DNA of 64,000 nucleotides from an uncultured Litoreibacter sp. GTDB taxonomy: Bacteria > Pseudomonadota > Alphaproteobacteria > Rhodobacterales > Rhodobacteraceae. A program made the position numbers and the translations under genes. This document shows, piece after piece, positions 26,261 through 35,084 of this stretch (position 1 is its first letter; the number at the start of each line of letters is the position of its first letter). The stretch is from the NCBI GenBank assembly GCA_947501685.1, contig CANMWQ010000001.1, positions 727,881 to 791,880 of the forward strand, written 5' to 3'. A model generated the notes under the pieces. It was not told where the DNA came from, ran no database searches, and worked only from the letters and a program-made list of their open reading frames with translations.

Positions 26261-26758
26261 ATGAGTATTCAGGAACGCTTTTTGAAAACGGACGCCCGCG
26301 ATTTCATGACCGGGTATCTTGAAAGCCTCGCCCTGCTTGAGCGGTTGCACCGCCTGTTGCTCGACGTGATCAAGGATGAATTTGAGCGTCTGGGCATTCT
26401 CGACATCAACGCCGTCCAAGCGCTGCTGCTGTTCAACATCTCCGACAATGAGGTCACCGCGGGCGAGCTCAAATCGCGCGGCTATTACCAAGGCTCGAAC
26501 GTGTCTTATAACCTCAAGAAACTGGTCGAGATGGGCTATATGCACCACCAGCGTTGCGAGATTGACCGCCGTTCTGTGCGGGTGAAGCTGACGCCCAAGG
26601 GCCGTGAGGTGCGCGACAACGTGGCCGACCTGTTTGCCCGCCACGCCGAAGGCATCGAAAGCAACGGGCTTCTGGGCCGCGACGGGGTGCAGGATATCAA
26701 CAGCTCCCTGCGCCGGATGGAGCGGTATTGGAGCGACCAAATCCGCTACATTTACTAG
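26261..26758 (+). CDS. MarR family regulator, LdtR-like
   Basis: The 165-residue winged-helix protein reads FLKTDARDFMTGYLESLALLERLHRLLLDVIKDEF, then SVQ-like AVQALLLFNISDNEVTAGEL, GSNVSYNLKKLVEMGY (recognition helix) and the wing EIDRRSVRVKLTPKG. It matches my memory of LdtR, a MarR regulator of L,D-transpeptidase genes and osmotic stress in Rhizobiales. The start at 26261 follows GGAGAGA. No L,D-transpeptidase gene is in the window. Confidence 0.82.
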   Translation: MSIQERFLKTDARDFMTGYLESLALLERLHRLLLDVIKDEFERLGILDINAVQALLLFNISDNEVTAGELKSRGYYQGSNVSYNLKKLVEMGYMHHQRCEIDRRSVRVKLTPKGREVRDNVADLFARHAEGIESNGLLGRDGVQDINSSLRRMERYWSDQIRYIY

Positions 26759-26762
26759 TACC

Positions 26763-26847
26763 AGAGTGCCGAAATTTCCTGAGTTTCAGACTGTATTGAG
26801 TTTCAAACAGTATTGAGTGCCAGACGTGTTCCGAGTGCCGGAGTAAA
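26763..26847. repeat. Degenerate 17-bp tandem repeat, five units
   Basis: Units start at 26763, 26780, 26797, 26814 and 26831. Examples: TGAGTTTCAGACTGTAT and TGAGTTTCAAACAGTAT; the others share GAGTGCC. The array starts four bases after the LdtR-like stop and fills the convergent gap up to ccmD. Confidence 0.65.
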
Positions 26848-26854
26848 CCAGTGA

Positions 26855-27022
26855 TTAACGAGTGTCTGGGGCCTGCTTCGCGCGGGCCTCAGCCTCGTTG
26901 AGCTGCCGCTTGACCACCCGCGCGCGCCACAGCGACAGCGCCACGATCACCGCCATCAGCAGCAGTGAAATGGCATAGGCCGACAGCACGGCGCCCGCGT
27001 ATTTTCCAAGATCAGGCATCAT
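26855..27022 (-). CDS. ccmD: Heme exporter protein CcmD
   Basis: The 55-residue protein (MMPDLGKYAGAVLSAYAISL...) has one membrane span and a basic C-terminal tail (WRARVVKRQLNEAEARAK), the usual CcmD form. CcmD stabilises the CcmABC-CcmE complex during cytochrome c maturation. Its ATG overlaps the ccmC stop (ATGA); a second ATG follows at 27019. The expected next gene, ccmG, is absent. Confidence 0.9.
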   Translation of the reverse strand: MMPDLGKYAGAVLSAYAISLLLMAVIVALSLWRARVVKRQLNEAEARAKQAPDTR

Positions 27023-27753
27023 GACGCGGCCCTTTCACGGGCCAGCAGGGCTTGCAGGCGACGGGCGCGGATCTCCGTGCGGGTGCGCAATAGGACCAGC
27101 ACGATGAACATCAGCCCAAACCCCAGCATGGATATGGCCAGCGGGTAGAAGAACACATCCGCCACCGTGCGCCCTCCCGTGGCGACGGGCACGGAAGTGC
27201 CTTGATGCAGGCCCTGGTTCCAGAAATTGACCGCGTAACGGCTCAGCAGCGCGAAGACGGAGCCGACAAGGCACAGCACGGACGTGAGATCCGCGGCGGT
27301 GTCCTGCGTCTCGACGGCCTGCCACAGCGCGATGTAGCCGAGATAGAAGAGAAACAGGATCAGGAAGGAGGTCAGACGCGGGTCCCAGGCCCAATAGGTG
27401 CCCCACATGGGCTCTCCCCAAATGCCGCCGGTGATGAGCGCGATCAGCGTCATGACCAGCCCGACCGGGGCCGCCGCGCGGGCCAGCAGCGCGGAGACAT
27501 GGTGGCGGCGGATGAGCCAGACCAGCGAGGTCACGAGCATCATCAGCCAAGCATTGATCGCCATGAGGGCGGAGGGCACATGCAGATAGATGATTTTAAC
27601 GGTGGAGCCTTGGCGGAAATCATCTGGGGTGAAGAAGAACCCCCAGATCAGCCCGGTGCCGACAGACAGCACCGCAAGCGCCGTCAGCCAAGGCAAAAGC
27701 CAGCGCGTGGTGCGCATGAATTGCGCGGGGTTTGCGTATTTCCAGATCGACAT
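27019..27753 (-). CDS. ccmC: Heme ABC transporter permease CcmC
   Basis: The 244-residue protein has six membrane helices and the tryptophan-rich WWD loop typical of heme handlers: GGIWGEPMWGTYWAWDPRLTS. Conserved His residues (YLHVPSA and NQGLHQG) flank it. CcmC loads heme on CcmE in the periplasm. It is in one train with ccmA and ccmB, but 130 bp separate it from ccmB, and that gap holds a dispersed motif copy. Confidence 0.95.
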   Translation of the reverse strand: MSIWKYANPAQFMRTTRWLLPWLTALAVLSVGTGLIWGFFFTPDDFRQGSTVKIIYLHVPSALMAINAWLMMLVTSLVWLIRRHHVSALLARAAAPVGLVMTLIALITGGIWGEPMWGTYWAWDPRLTSFLILFLFYLGYIALWQAVETQDTAADLTSVLCLVGSVFALLSRYAVNFWNQGLHQGTSVPVATGGRTVADVFFYPLAISMLGFGLMFIVLVLLRTRTEIRARRLQALLARERAAS

Positions 27754-27840
27754 GGCCGCTACCTATGTGACCCCTGCACATGCTGCAATAGGGGGCACGG
27801 AAATGTCAGGGTTGTGCGCGGGCAACGGGGCGGCGTGTTT

Positions 27841-27861
27841 GGATATTTTTGAACATGGAAA
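27841..27861 (+). repeat. Dispersed ATTTT motif, copy 3
   Basis: GGATATTTTTGAACATGGAA, between ccmB and ccmC. It is nearly identical to copy 1 (one base differs). On the ccm coding strand it opens a short frame, ATGTTCAAAAATATCC..., that stops after 16 codons. Confidence 0.6.
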
Positions 27862-27883
27862 GGTGGGGGCGTGGCGCGTTGGG

Positions 27884-28540
27884 TCATCGCAGGTTCATCC
27901 TCAGGGCGGCGGCGGAGGCGAAGGGCATCAGCGCGATGGTGCCAGCGGTGATGCCTGCCATAAGGAGGAGCGGCGTGGTGGCGTTGAGCCCTTCCGCGCC
28001 GCGCCTCGCGGCCTCGGCTCCGAAAAGCAGCGTGGGCATATAGAGCGGCAGAACGAGGAGGGAGATCAGGAGGCCTCCACGCTTCAGGCCCACGGTGAGG
28101 GCGGCGCCAAAGGTGCCAATGACCGACAGCGCGGGCGTGCCAAGTGCGAGCCCTGCAACGAGCCAAGGCGTGGCTTGCGGTGGCAGGTTCAAAAGCAGGC
28201 CCAGCGGGGCGGCGGCGAGGGTGAGCGGCAGGCCGGTGGTCAGCCAATGGGCCAGTGCCTTGACGGAGGTGATCCCTTCGAGCGGCAAGGGAGAGGTGGC
28301 CAGCAGATCAAGCGTGCCGTCCTCGGCATCGAGCTGAAAGATACGGTCAAGCGACAGCAGGCACGCGAGGAGCGCGCCGACCCAGAGGATGCCGGGGGCG
28401 ATTTTGGCCAAAGTGGCGGGCGCGGGGCCGACGCCGAACGGCACAAGGACGCAGAGGATCAGGAAGAAGGCGAGGCCCAGACCAAAGCCGCCGCCCGCGC
28501 GGATGGCCAAAATGAGGTCGCGGCGCAGCAGCGCAATCAT
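27884..28540 (-). CDS. ccmB: Heme exporter protein CcmB
   Basis: The 218-residue membrane protein has six helices and the CcmB pattern: [36 protein letters not shown] at the start, [29 protein letters not shown] and [14 protein letters not shown]. It is the membrane part of the CcmAB transporter, which frees holo-CcmE. Its start overlaps the ccmA stop by four bases (ATGA). Confidence 0.95.
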   Translation of the reverse strand: MIALLRRDLILAIRAGGGFGLGLAFFLILCVLVPFGVGPAPATLAKIAPGILWVGALLACLLSLDRIFQLDAEDGTLDLLATSPLPLEGITSVKALAHWLTTGLPLTLAAAPLGLLLNLPPQATPWLVAGLALGTPALSVIGTFGAALTVGLKRGGLLISLLVLPLYMPTLLFGAEAARRGAEGLNATTPLLLMAGITAGTIALMPFASAAALRMNLR

Positions 28541-29160
28541 TGGAGCGCCTCGTCCAAAAAGGGATCGGTGTCGGTTTGCGCGCTGGCGCGAAACGGCGCG
28601 ATATCGAGCTGGTCCGCGCCCGTCAGCCCAAGATCAATATGCGTGGCAATGATCGCGGCCCCGCCGCCCGCCAGATGGGCGGTCACGGCGGCGGCAAATT
28701 GCGCCACGGCCCGGCTGTCGAGCGAGACCGTGGGCTCGTCCAGCGCCCAAAGCCTGCGCCCCGTCAGCACCAGCCGGGACAGCGACAAGCGGCGCTTTTG
28801 GCCCGCCGACAACGTATGAACGCGGCGGCTCATCAGGGGGCCGAGGTCAAAGCCTGTGATCGCCGGGGCAATCTGCGACGCGCCAAAGACCTGTGCCCAG
28901 AAGTGCAGGGTCTCTTCGACGCTCATCTGCGCTTTCAGCCCGTCGGCATGGGCGGCATAGGCGACCTCTTCCGGCGCAAAGGAGGTGCGGCCTGCCATCG
29001 GTGGGGTGAGCCCGGCAAGACAGCGCAGCAGGGTGGTTTTGCCTGACCCGTTCGGCCCGCGCAGGATCAGCGCGCGGCCAGGCGCGAGATGGAAGCTGAG
29101 CTCTGCGATGACCATGCGGTCTCCGCGGGCGCAGGCCAGATGGTCGGCGGTATAGTCCAT
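28537..29160 (-). CDS. ccmA: Heme ABC exporter ATP-binding protein CcmA
   Basis: The 207-residue ABC ATPase has Walker [13 protein letters not shown], signature [14 protein letters not shown] and Walker B with [11 protein letters not shown]. The short length and RVHTLSAGQ context fit CcmA. It is the first gene of the ccmABCD unit and is divergent from acnA, a common arrangement in Rhodobacterales as far as I recall. The gap of 194 bp holds the promoters of both. Confidence 0.94.
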   Translation of the reverse strand: MDYTADHLACARGDRMVIAELSFHLAPGRALILRGPNGSGKTTLLRCLAGLTPPMAGRTSFAPEEVAYAAHADGLKAQMSVEETLHFWAQVFGASQIAPAITGFDLGPLMSRRVHTLSAGQKRRLSLSRLVLTGRRLWALDEPTVSLDSRAVAQFAAAVTAHLAGGGAAIIATHIDLGLTGADQLDIAPFRASAQTDTDPFLDEALQ

Positions 29161-29247
29161 GTCAGATCGCTTAGCGGATTGACGCGCGACAGGGAAGGGA
29201 GCCGGGAAAGCTGCGGAGAAAAGAGCGGCGCGTCACGGTGTTTTGAT

Positions 29248-29270
29248 GCAATGTATGCGATTGTATACAG
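29248..29270. promoter_or_regulatory. Possible regulator site upstream of acnA
   Basis: AATGTATGCGATTGTATACA has partial dyad symmetry (TGTAT...ATACA) about 85-105 bp before the acnA start. An iron- or redox-responsive regulator would make sense for an iron-sulfur enzyme, but the match is too weak to name one. Confidence 0.25.
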
Positions 29271-29354
29271 ATTTCCTCTTGATCCGTTTCCCCTCTTGGC
29301 TATAGAGCGGGGGCAGTCCTGCCACCACCCTTTGCTCTATCAGGAGACCAGCCA

Positions 29355-32042
29355 ATGACCGTCACCGTCGGACACGATTCCTCCAACACCCGCAAAACGC
29401 TGACCGTAGGAGGCAAATCCTACGCGTTCTACTCCATCAAGGCCGCAGAGGAGGCGGGTTTGGGGGATTTCTCCAATCTGCCCGCCGCGTTGAAAGTGGT
29501 TCTGGAGAACATGTTGCGCTTTGAGGATGGCAAGACGGTGCATGTGGATGACATCAAGGCGTTCTCGGACTGGGGCAAGGCCGGGGGCAAGAACCCCAAG
29601 GAGATCGCTTATCGCCCGGCGCGAGTCTTGATGCAGGATTTCACCGGCGTGCCTGCCGTGGTGGATTTGGCCGCGATGCGCGACGGGTTGGTGGCTTTGG
29701 GCGGTGACGCTGACAAGATCAACCCGCTGAACCCGGTCGACCTGGTCATCGACCACTCGGTGATGATCGACGAATTTGGCAACCCGCGCGCCTTCCAGAT
29801 GAATGTGGACCGCGAATATGAGCGCAATATGGAGCGCTACACATTCCTGAAATGGGGCCAGTCGGCATTCAACAATTTTCGCGTGGTGCCGCCCGGCACC
29901 GGCATTTGCCATCAGGTGAACCTCGAATATCTGGCCAAGACGGTCTGGTCAGACACCGACCAGAATGGCGAGATGGTGGCCTACCCGGACACGCTGGTGG
30001 GCACGGACAGCCACACCACCATGGTCAACGGCGCGGCCGTGCTGGGCTGGGGCGTGGGCGGTATTGAAGCCGAGGCCGCGATGCTGGGCCAGCCGATTTC
30101 GATGCTGATCCCGGAGGTCATCGGCTTTGAGCTGACGGGCTCCATGATGGAAGGCACCACTGGCACCGATCTGGTGCTGAAAGTGGTCGAGATGCTGCGC
30201 GCCAAAGGCGTAGTTGGCAAATTCGTCGAATTCTTCGGCGAAGGTCTGGACCGTCTGCCGCTGGCGGACCGCGCAACCATTGGCAACATGGCGCCCGAAT
30301 ATGGCGCGACCTGCGGCTTCTTCCCGATTGACGGCGAGACCCTGCGCTACCTGCGCACCACGGGCCGCGAGGAGGAGACCATCGCGCTGGTCGAGGCCTA
30401 TGCCAAGGAGAACGGTTTCTGGCGCGACACGGGCTATCGTCCGATCTACACTGACACGCTGAGCCTTGATATGGGCACGATTGTGCCTGCGATTTCCGGC
30501 CCGAAACGCCCGCAGGACTATGTGGCCCTGACGAAGGGCGGCAGCGCCTTCCGCCGCGAAATGAAAGAGACGTTCAAGCGCCCGATGGGCAAGGAAGTCG
30601 CCGTCGCGGGCGAAGATTACACGATGGAAAGCGGCAAGGTTGTGATCGCGTCGATCACCTCCTGCACCAACACCTCGAACCCGTATGTGATGATCGGGGC
30701 CGGGCTGGTCGCGCGCAAGGCGCGCGCGCTGGGGCTGAACCGCAAGCCGTGGGTGAAGACCTCGCTGGCGCCGGGCTCGCAGGTTGTGTCGGCCTATCTG
30801 GAGGCGGCTGAGCTGCAAGAGGATCTCGACGCGCTTGGCTTCAACCTTGTGGGCTATGGCTGCACGACCTGTATCGGCAATTCCGGCCCGATCCAGAAAG
30901 AGCTGTCGGACGCGATTGCGGAGGGTGATCTGGTGGCCACGTCTGTGCTGTCGGGCAACCGCAACTTTGAAGGGCGGATTTCCCCGGATGTGCGGGCGAA
31001 CTATCTGGCCTCCCCGCCGCTGGTGGTGGCCTATGCGCTGGCGGGCACGTTGGATATCAACCTGGCCGAAGACGCGATTGGCACGGACAAAGACGGCAAT
31101 GACGTCTTCCTGAAAGACATCTGGCCGACCTCTCAGGAAGTCGCCGAGCTGGTCGAGCGGACTGTCACACGCGAAGCCTTCATGGAGAAATATGCCGAGG
31201 TTTTCACCGGCGACGAGAAATGGCAGGGGGTGAAGACCACCGACAGCCTGACCTATGACTGGCCGGCCAGCTCTACCTATGTGCAGAACCCGCCCTATTT
31301 CCAAGGCATGTCGGCGGAGCCGGGTGTGATCTCGGACGTGAAAGGCGCGAAAGTGCTGGCGCTTCTGGGCGATATGATCACCACGGACCATATCTCGCCT
31401 GCGGGGGCGTTCAAGGAATCGACCCCGGCGGGGCAGTATCTGATCGACCGGCAGGTCGCACCACGCGAGTTCAACTCTTATGGCTCGCGGCGCGGCAATC
31501 ACGAGATCATGATGCGCGGCACATTCGCCAATATTCGCATCAAGAACGAGATGTTGGACGGCGTGGAAGGTGGCTACACCAAAGGCCCGGACGGCGCGCA
31601 GACCTCGATCTTTGACGCGGCCATGGCGCATCAGGCCGATGGCACGCCTTTGGTAATCTTCGGCGGCGAGCAATATGGCGCGGGGTCCTCGCGGGACTGG
31701 GCGGCGAAAGGCACGGCGCTTCTGGGTGTGAAGGCCGTGATCGCGGAAAGTTTCGAGCGTATTCACCGCTCCAACCTCGTGGGCATGGGCGTGATCCCGT
31801 TTGAGTTCACCGGGGACGACAGCCGCAAATCGCTGGGGCTGACTGGCGAGGAAACCGTCGACATCACCGGGTTGGAGGGCGATTTGCAGCCCTTGTCGGA
31901 GGTGCCATGCACCATCACCATGGCCGATGGCAGCGTGAAAGAGATTACGCTGAAATGCCGGATCGATACCGCGATCGAGAAAGAATATATCGAGCATGGC
32001 GGCGTGTTGCATTACGTGCTGCGCGATCTGGCCGCAGCCTGA
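29355..32042 (+). CDS. acnA: Aconitate hydratase A
   Basis: The 895-residue TCA enzyme interconverts citrate and isocitrate using a 4Fe-4S cluster. Cluster cysteines lie in SITSCTNTSNP and GYGCTTCIGNSGP. Other blocks are VGTDSHTTMVNG, the C-terminal swivel domain YGSRRGNHEIMMRGTF and YGAGSSRDWAAKG. Length matches AcnA (IRP-like) rather than AcnB. A strong terminator follows 27 bp after the stop, so the gene is probably its own transcript. Confidence 0.97.
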   Translation: MTVTVGHDSSNTRKTLTVGGKSYAFYSIKAAEEAGLGDFSNLPAALKVVLENMLRFEDGKTVHVDDIKAFSDWGKAGGKNPKEIAYRPARVLMQDFTGVPAVVDLAAMRDGLVALGGDADKINPLNPVDLVIDHSVMIDEFGNPRAFQMNVDREYERNMERYTFLKWGQSAFNNFRVVPPGTGICHQVNLEYLAKTVWSDTDQNGEMVAYPDTLVGTDSHTTMVNGAAVLGWGVGGIEAEAAMLGQPISMLIPEVIGFELTGSMMEGTTGTDLVLKVVEMLRAKGVVGKFVEFFGEGLDRLPLADRATIGNMAPEYGATCGFFPIDGETLRYLRTTGREEETIALVEAYAKENGFWRDTGYRPIYTDTLSLDMGTIVPAISGPKRPQDYVALTKGGSAFRREMKETFKRPMGKEVAVAGEDYTMESGKVVIASITSCTNTSNPYVMIGAGLVARKARALGLNRKPWVKTSLAPGSQVVSAYLEAAELQEDLDALGFNLVGYGCTTCIGNSGPIQKELSDAIAEGDLVATSVLSGNRNFEGRISPDVRANYLASPPLVVAYALAGTLDINLAEDAIGTDKDGNDVFLKDIWPTSQEVAELVERTVTREAFMEKYAEVFTGDEKWQGVKTTDSLTYDWPASSTYVQNPPYFQGMSAEPGVISDVKGAKVLALLGDMITTDHISPAGAFKESTPAGQYLIDRQVAPREFNSYGSRRGNHEIMMRGTFANIRIKNEMLDGVEGGYTKGPDGAQTSIFDAAMAHQADGTPLVIFGGEQYGAGSSRDWAAKGTALLGVKAVIAESFERIHRSNLVGMGVIPFEFTGDDSRKSLGLTGEETVDITGLEGDLQPLSEVPCTITMADGSVKEITLKCRIDTAIEKEYIEHGGVLHYVLRDLAAA

Positions 32043-32068
32043 ACACAAGCTTGACCTGATCCAAATGG

Positions 32069-32100
32069 CCCGTCCCAACTGCGTTGGGGCGGGTTTTTTC
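32069..32100 (+). terminator. Intrinsic terminator of acnA
   Basis: CCCGTCCCAAC pairs with GTTGGGGCGGG (11 bp, one G-T pair) around a TGC loop and is followed by TTTTTT: a textbook Rho-independent terminator. Confidence 0.92.
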
Positions 32101-32156
32101 TTTTTGTTTGGGGCTCTGCCCCCGTTTTAATGAGGGGCTCTGCCCCTCAAACTCCC

Positions 32157-32178
32157 CGGAGTATTTTCGGCCTTATGT
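32157..32178 (+). repeat. Dispersed ATTTT motif, copy 4
   Basis: CCGGAGTATTTTCGGCCTTA, ending TG. It is preceded by two copies of GGGGCTCTGCCCC (32110-32122 and 32134-32146), each of which can fold back on itself. Confidence 0.55.
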
Positions 32179-32257
32179 ATCAAACGCACCAAGCCGAAAG
32201 GCGGTGTGGAATGATTAGGACTCCACGAATCTACGAAGATAGACGAGCTTCAAAGCT

Positions 32258-32926
32258 ATGCTGGTCTTTCTTAAGTCGTTTTTCAAACATTCGCTTTCAT
32301 ATTTTGGTTTGTTCTCCCTGCTTGTGGGCATCGCAGGGATGCCGGACGATCTTGAGCAGTGGTATCGCTGGATTGCCAAGCTGATGAACGATCCAGCTAT
32401 CCAAAGCCTCGCAGAAAGCGTTGTAGCAGTCACGCAGATCGTAAACGCTCCTTATTCCAGAATCGCTTTAATCATGCTTGGTTTGGTTTTGTTGGCTTGG
32501 CCGATGCGCTGGTTTTGGCGTCTACGGCTCAAAATTAGTTTTGGTGGAAAATTGCTTATGACGAAAGAGGCTTGGATCGGCGGCGAAGAAGCGGTTGAAC
32601 TTGTTGTTTCCTCAGAATGGGCGAAACTCAAGATGCCACACGTAACAGAGCAATCTCCGAACGCGCTTGAGAGCTTAGCGAGAGGCCTCACATCCCAGGC
32701 TAAGACTGTTTATGGAGCTTCAAACAAAGAGAAGAGCGAAATCAAATTTCGCGCTTACGTTAACTCTGTTCTCGAGTCGTTTTCTGAGGTTAATTCTCGG
32801 TCATTCAGGCTGTCAAAAGAAAAAAATCCTGAGTACGAAATCCACGCTCTAAACAGATTTCTGGACGCTGCTCTACAAGACGTGATCCAAAAAGAATTTG
32901 GATCACCCCCGTCATTTAAAGTCTGA
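32258..32926 (+). CDS. Hypothetical membrane-anchored protein
   Basis: The 222-residue protein has two N-terminal membrane segments (LSYFGLFSLLVGIAGM and IALIMLGLVLLAWPMRWFW) and a soluble helical C-terminal part that ends DVIQKEFGSPPSFKV. I recognise no domain. Its codon use is AT-rich compared with acnA, and it stands next to a transposase, so it is probably acquired. Its 3' end overlaps the convergent DUF6471 gene by 11 bp. Confidence 0.6.
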   Translation: MLVFLKSFFKHSLSYFGLFSLLVGIAGMPDDLEQWYRWIAKLMNDPAIQSLAESVVAVTQIVNAPYSRIALIMLGLVLLAWPMRWFWRLRLKISFGGKLLMTKEAWIGGEEAVELVVSSEWAKLKMPHVTEQSPNALESLARGLTSQAKTVYGASNKEKSEIKFRAYVNSVLESFSEVNSRSFRLSKEKNPEYEIHALNRFLDAALQDVIQKEFGSPPSFKV

Positions 32927-33146
32927 TCTCTTTCTCACCAATAGCCTCGAAGCATTGAATGAGAAATGATGCAGAAAACCCGCCGCGACTGATCTTGTTG
33001 GCGACCCCTTGCTCACCAATTTCTGTACCCATTTCTGTCAACCTAGCCGCCAAATCTCGGTACCCGATGCCCTTTCTTTTCAATTCAGCCTTCAAGATAT
33101 TCTTCGCTTTTACTGCCCATTCGTTTTGATTTTCTACTTTCGCCAT
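32916..33146 (-). CDS. DUF6471 protein, HTH-like
   Basis: The 76-residue protein reads WAVKAKNILKAELKRKGIGYRDLAARLTEMG, then GVANKISRGGFSASFLIQCFEAIG. This looks like a compact helix-turn-helix of the XRE/Cro type, with the second helix in YRDLAARL and recognition helix around VANKISRG. It probably binds DNA. The ATG at 33146 follows TAGGAGG. It is divergent from the transposase gene, with two palindromes in between, so it may repress itself and the transposase. Confidence 0.75.
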   Translation of the reverse strand: MAKVENQNEWAVKAKNILKAELKRKGIGYRDLAARLTEMGTEIGEQGVANKISRGGFSASFLIQCFEAIGEKEIRL

Positions 33147-33162
33147 GGCGGCCTCCTAAAAA

Positions 33163-33233
33163 TATAACCACTTCTGGTTATAAATATGTTGTAAGTGTAC
33201 AAGATACTCGCTAGTTATGTATAAGAACATAAC
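33163..33233. promoter_or_regulatory. Two palindromes between the DUF6471 and transposase genes
   Basis: TATAACC-ACTTCT-GGTTATA (33163-33182) and GTTATGT-ATAAGA-ACATAAC (33214-33233) are both 7-bp inverted repeats with six-base spacers and share a TAAC/GTTA core. The equal design and position between divergent genes suggest operators for a dimeric regulator. Confidence 0.55.
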
Positions 33234-33248
33234 CGAAAGCGATTAACA

Positions 33249-34211
33249 ATGGCACAACACTTCCTCCTTTCAGCGGCGTCCCGCACTCTCAGCCTTCGCC
33301 AAGTGTACAAGGCTGGCGAGGATGCGGCATACAAGACGTTCTGCGAGATGCGTTGGCCTGAGACTGAGGGCGAGCCAGTTTGCCCCGTTTGCTCGAACGA
33401 GGAAGCCTACAAGATCACCACGCGCCGCAAGTTCAAGTGCAGGAACTGCCACCACCAGTTTAGCGTGACCTCCGGCACAATCTTTGCCTCGCGCAAGATG
33501 GACTTTGTGGACCTGCTGGCCGCTATCGTGATCATCGTGAACGCTTCCAAGGGCGTGAGCATGGTGCAGCTTTCCCGCGATCTGGACTGCCAATACAAGA
33601 CCGCATTCGTGCTGGCTCACAAGCTGCGCGAAGCAATGGCGATGGAAGTGCAGACGGGCGAAGTTCTGGAAGGTCACGTTGAAATCGACGGCGCATATTT
33701 TGGCGGTCACATCCGCCCACACAATGAGAAAGCCCAGCGCGTTGATCGTCGCTTGAAGCGCCACCAGACAGGCAAGCGCCGCGTTGTGATCGCCCTGCGT
33801 GAGCGTGAGGGCCGCACTCTGCCATTCGTGGGCGTATCTGAGGCTGAGGGCGTTGCCTTGGCAAACGAGAACGTCTCGCGCCTATCCACCATGTCAGCCG
33901 ACGAGGCAAGCCACTGGGACGAGCTGCACATGGGCTACCACGTAGATCGCGTGAACCACTCCGAGATTTACAGCGACCACGGCAAGCACACCAACATGGT
34001 CGAAAGCTACTTCTCCCGCCTGCGCCGCATGGTGGAAGGTCAGCACCACGGCGTATCGCCTCAGTACCTTCACCAGTACGCAAACCACGCTGCATGGCTC
34101 GAAGACAACCGCCGCACCGACAATGGGACACTGGCTAAGCTGGTTGTGTCAAACGCGATGGATGCGCCTGTGTCGCGCCAGTGGAAGGGGTATTGGCAGC
34201 GGGCGGCTTAA
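33249..34211 (+). CDS. IS1595-type transposase (ISXO2-like DDE domain)
   Basis: The 320-residue protein has an N-terminal zinc ribbon (CPVCSNEEAYKI...KFKCRNCHHQFSVTSGTIF) and a DDE domain beginning GHVEIDGAYFGGHIRP. A later acidic site lies in YSDHGKHTNMVESYFSRLRRM, and the helix HHGVSPQYLHQYANHAAW follows. This is the layout of IS1595 family transposases. I could not find terminal inverted repeats on either side, so the element may be immobile or domesticated. GC-rich codons differ from the AT-rich genes around it. Confidence 0.9.
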   Translation: MAQHFLLSAASRTLSLRQVYKAGEDAAYKTFCEMRWPETEGEPVCPVCSNEEAYKITTRRKFKCRNCHHQFSVTSGTIFASRKMDFVDLLAAIVIIVNASKGVSMVQLSRDLDCQYKTAFVLAHKLREAMAMEVQTGEVLEGHVEIDGAYFGGHIRPHNEKAQRVDRRLKRHQTGKRRVVIALREREGRTLPFVGVSEAEGVALANENVSRLSTMSADEASHWDELHMGYHVDRVNHSEIYSDHGKHTNMVESYFSRLRRMVEGQHHGVSPQYLHQYANHAAWLEDNRRTDNGTLAKLVVSNAMDAPVSRQWKGYWQRAA

Positions 34212-34286
34212 GCGCCGCCTTTCCCCGCGTTCCTGTTTGATGGTATGCAAGGCGCTAGTTTAGAATCAAATAATTGAGAGCAGGCC

Positions 34287-34562
34287 TTGGCATTTTTTGA
34301 ACTACAGCTAGATACCGAGAGTGCCGCCATCGTTGCCGAAGCAGTAAAGAACGCTGAGTTTACACCTTGGCAACTTATCGTGCTGATACTGGGCGGCATC
34401 CTACTGTGGAACCTCCCCGGTCTCTACCGTATACACATGACGAAGTATCAGACCCGCCGAAAATACGATCTTCTTGACAAGAAGGCTGATCATAAGGTCA
34501 AAATAATGAACACAAAAAAACAAGCCAAGGCCGAGAGACAAATTCCTTCGAGGAAAAGCTAA
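34287..34562 (+). CDS. Small hypothetical membrane protein
   Basis: The 91-residue protein (TTG start, GAGAGCAGG upstream) has one membrane span (WQLIVLILGGILLWNLPGLY) and a very basic C-terminal half (KKADHKVKIMNTKKQAKAERQIPSRKS). Its TAA stop overlaps the ATG of the next gene (TAATG), so the two are coupled. I recognise no family. Confidence 0.55.
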   Translation: MAFFELQLDTESAAIVAEAVKNAEFTPWQLIVLILGGILLWNLPGLYRIHMTKYQTRRKYDLLDKKADHKVKIMNTKKQAKAERQIPSRKS

Positions 34563-35080
34563 TGCTAGGACTAATCATCGCACTTTGCTGTACGGCTATT
34601 GGGGTTATCGCGCTGAAGTGGCGCAACACAATGAGGTTGCGCGCTGACAAAGTAATGCTAGATGCCGTGGAAGACATGTATAAGCATTTTGACACGCTGA
34701 TTGACGCCAAAACGGCTGTTGATCAAGATGTACCCGACGAAGTTATGAACTTGGCCGTGTTCATGGTTAAGTGCGCGCGCATGCGAAATGTAGAGTTTAT
34801 TCTTGCAGCTAGCCTTGGAGACGGTGAGGGCGATAGGTCAAGCAAAACACCAAAGTTGGCCTCAGCAATGAGAGAACCCCTTTCCGGAGCGTTTGAGCAT
34901 ATGGTGCACGCATGGTTCAGATACGTATCCCATAAGAACTTGTTTGCGAGACATTTAATCAGTGTATATATCGGGAAAAAGACGGTTAGGGATGAGAATT
35001 TCCATCCATTTAACGCTCAGGTTGTTCGGAATTTTGCTAAGCGGAAAGACCCTTCACCCTCTGGGCAATTTGCGGTCTAA
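34562..35080 (+). CDS. Hypothetical membrane-anchored protein
   Basis: The 172-residue protein has an N-terminal anchor (LGLIIALCCTAIGVIALKW) and a helical soluble part (VMLDAVEDMYKHFDTLIDAKTAVDQ). No known motif. It is translationally coupled to the 91-residue gene, and its layout (anchor plus soluble helices) resembles the 222-residue protein on the other side of the transposase. AT-rich codon use suggests recent gain. Confidence 0.55.
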   Translation: MLGLIIALCCTAIGVIALKWRNTMRLRADKVMLDAVEDMYKHFDTLIDAKTAVDQDVPDEVMNLAVFMVKCARMRNVEFILAASLGDGEGDRSSKTPKLASAMREPLSGAFEHMVHAWFRYVSHKNLFARHLISVYIGKKTVRDENFHPFNAQVVRNFAKRKDPSPSGQFAV

Positions 35081-35084
35081 TCTG

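Noticed and set aside
29949..32078. Long open frame (709 codons) on the minus strand opposite acnA
   Set aside because: It is the shadow of a high-GC gene. acnA has all its cluster and swivel motifs on the plus strand, and the antisense frame has no domain and an Arg/His-rich composition.
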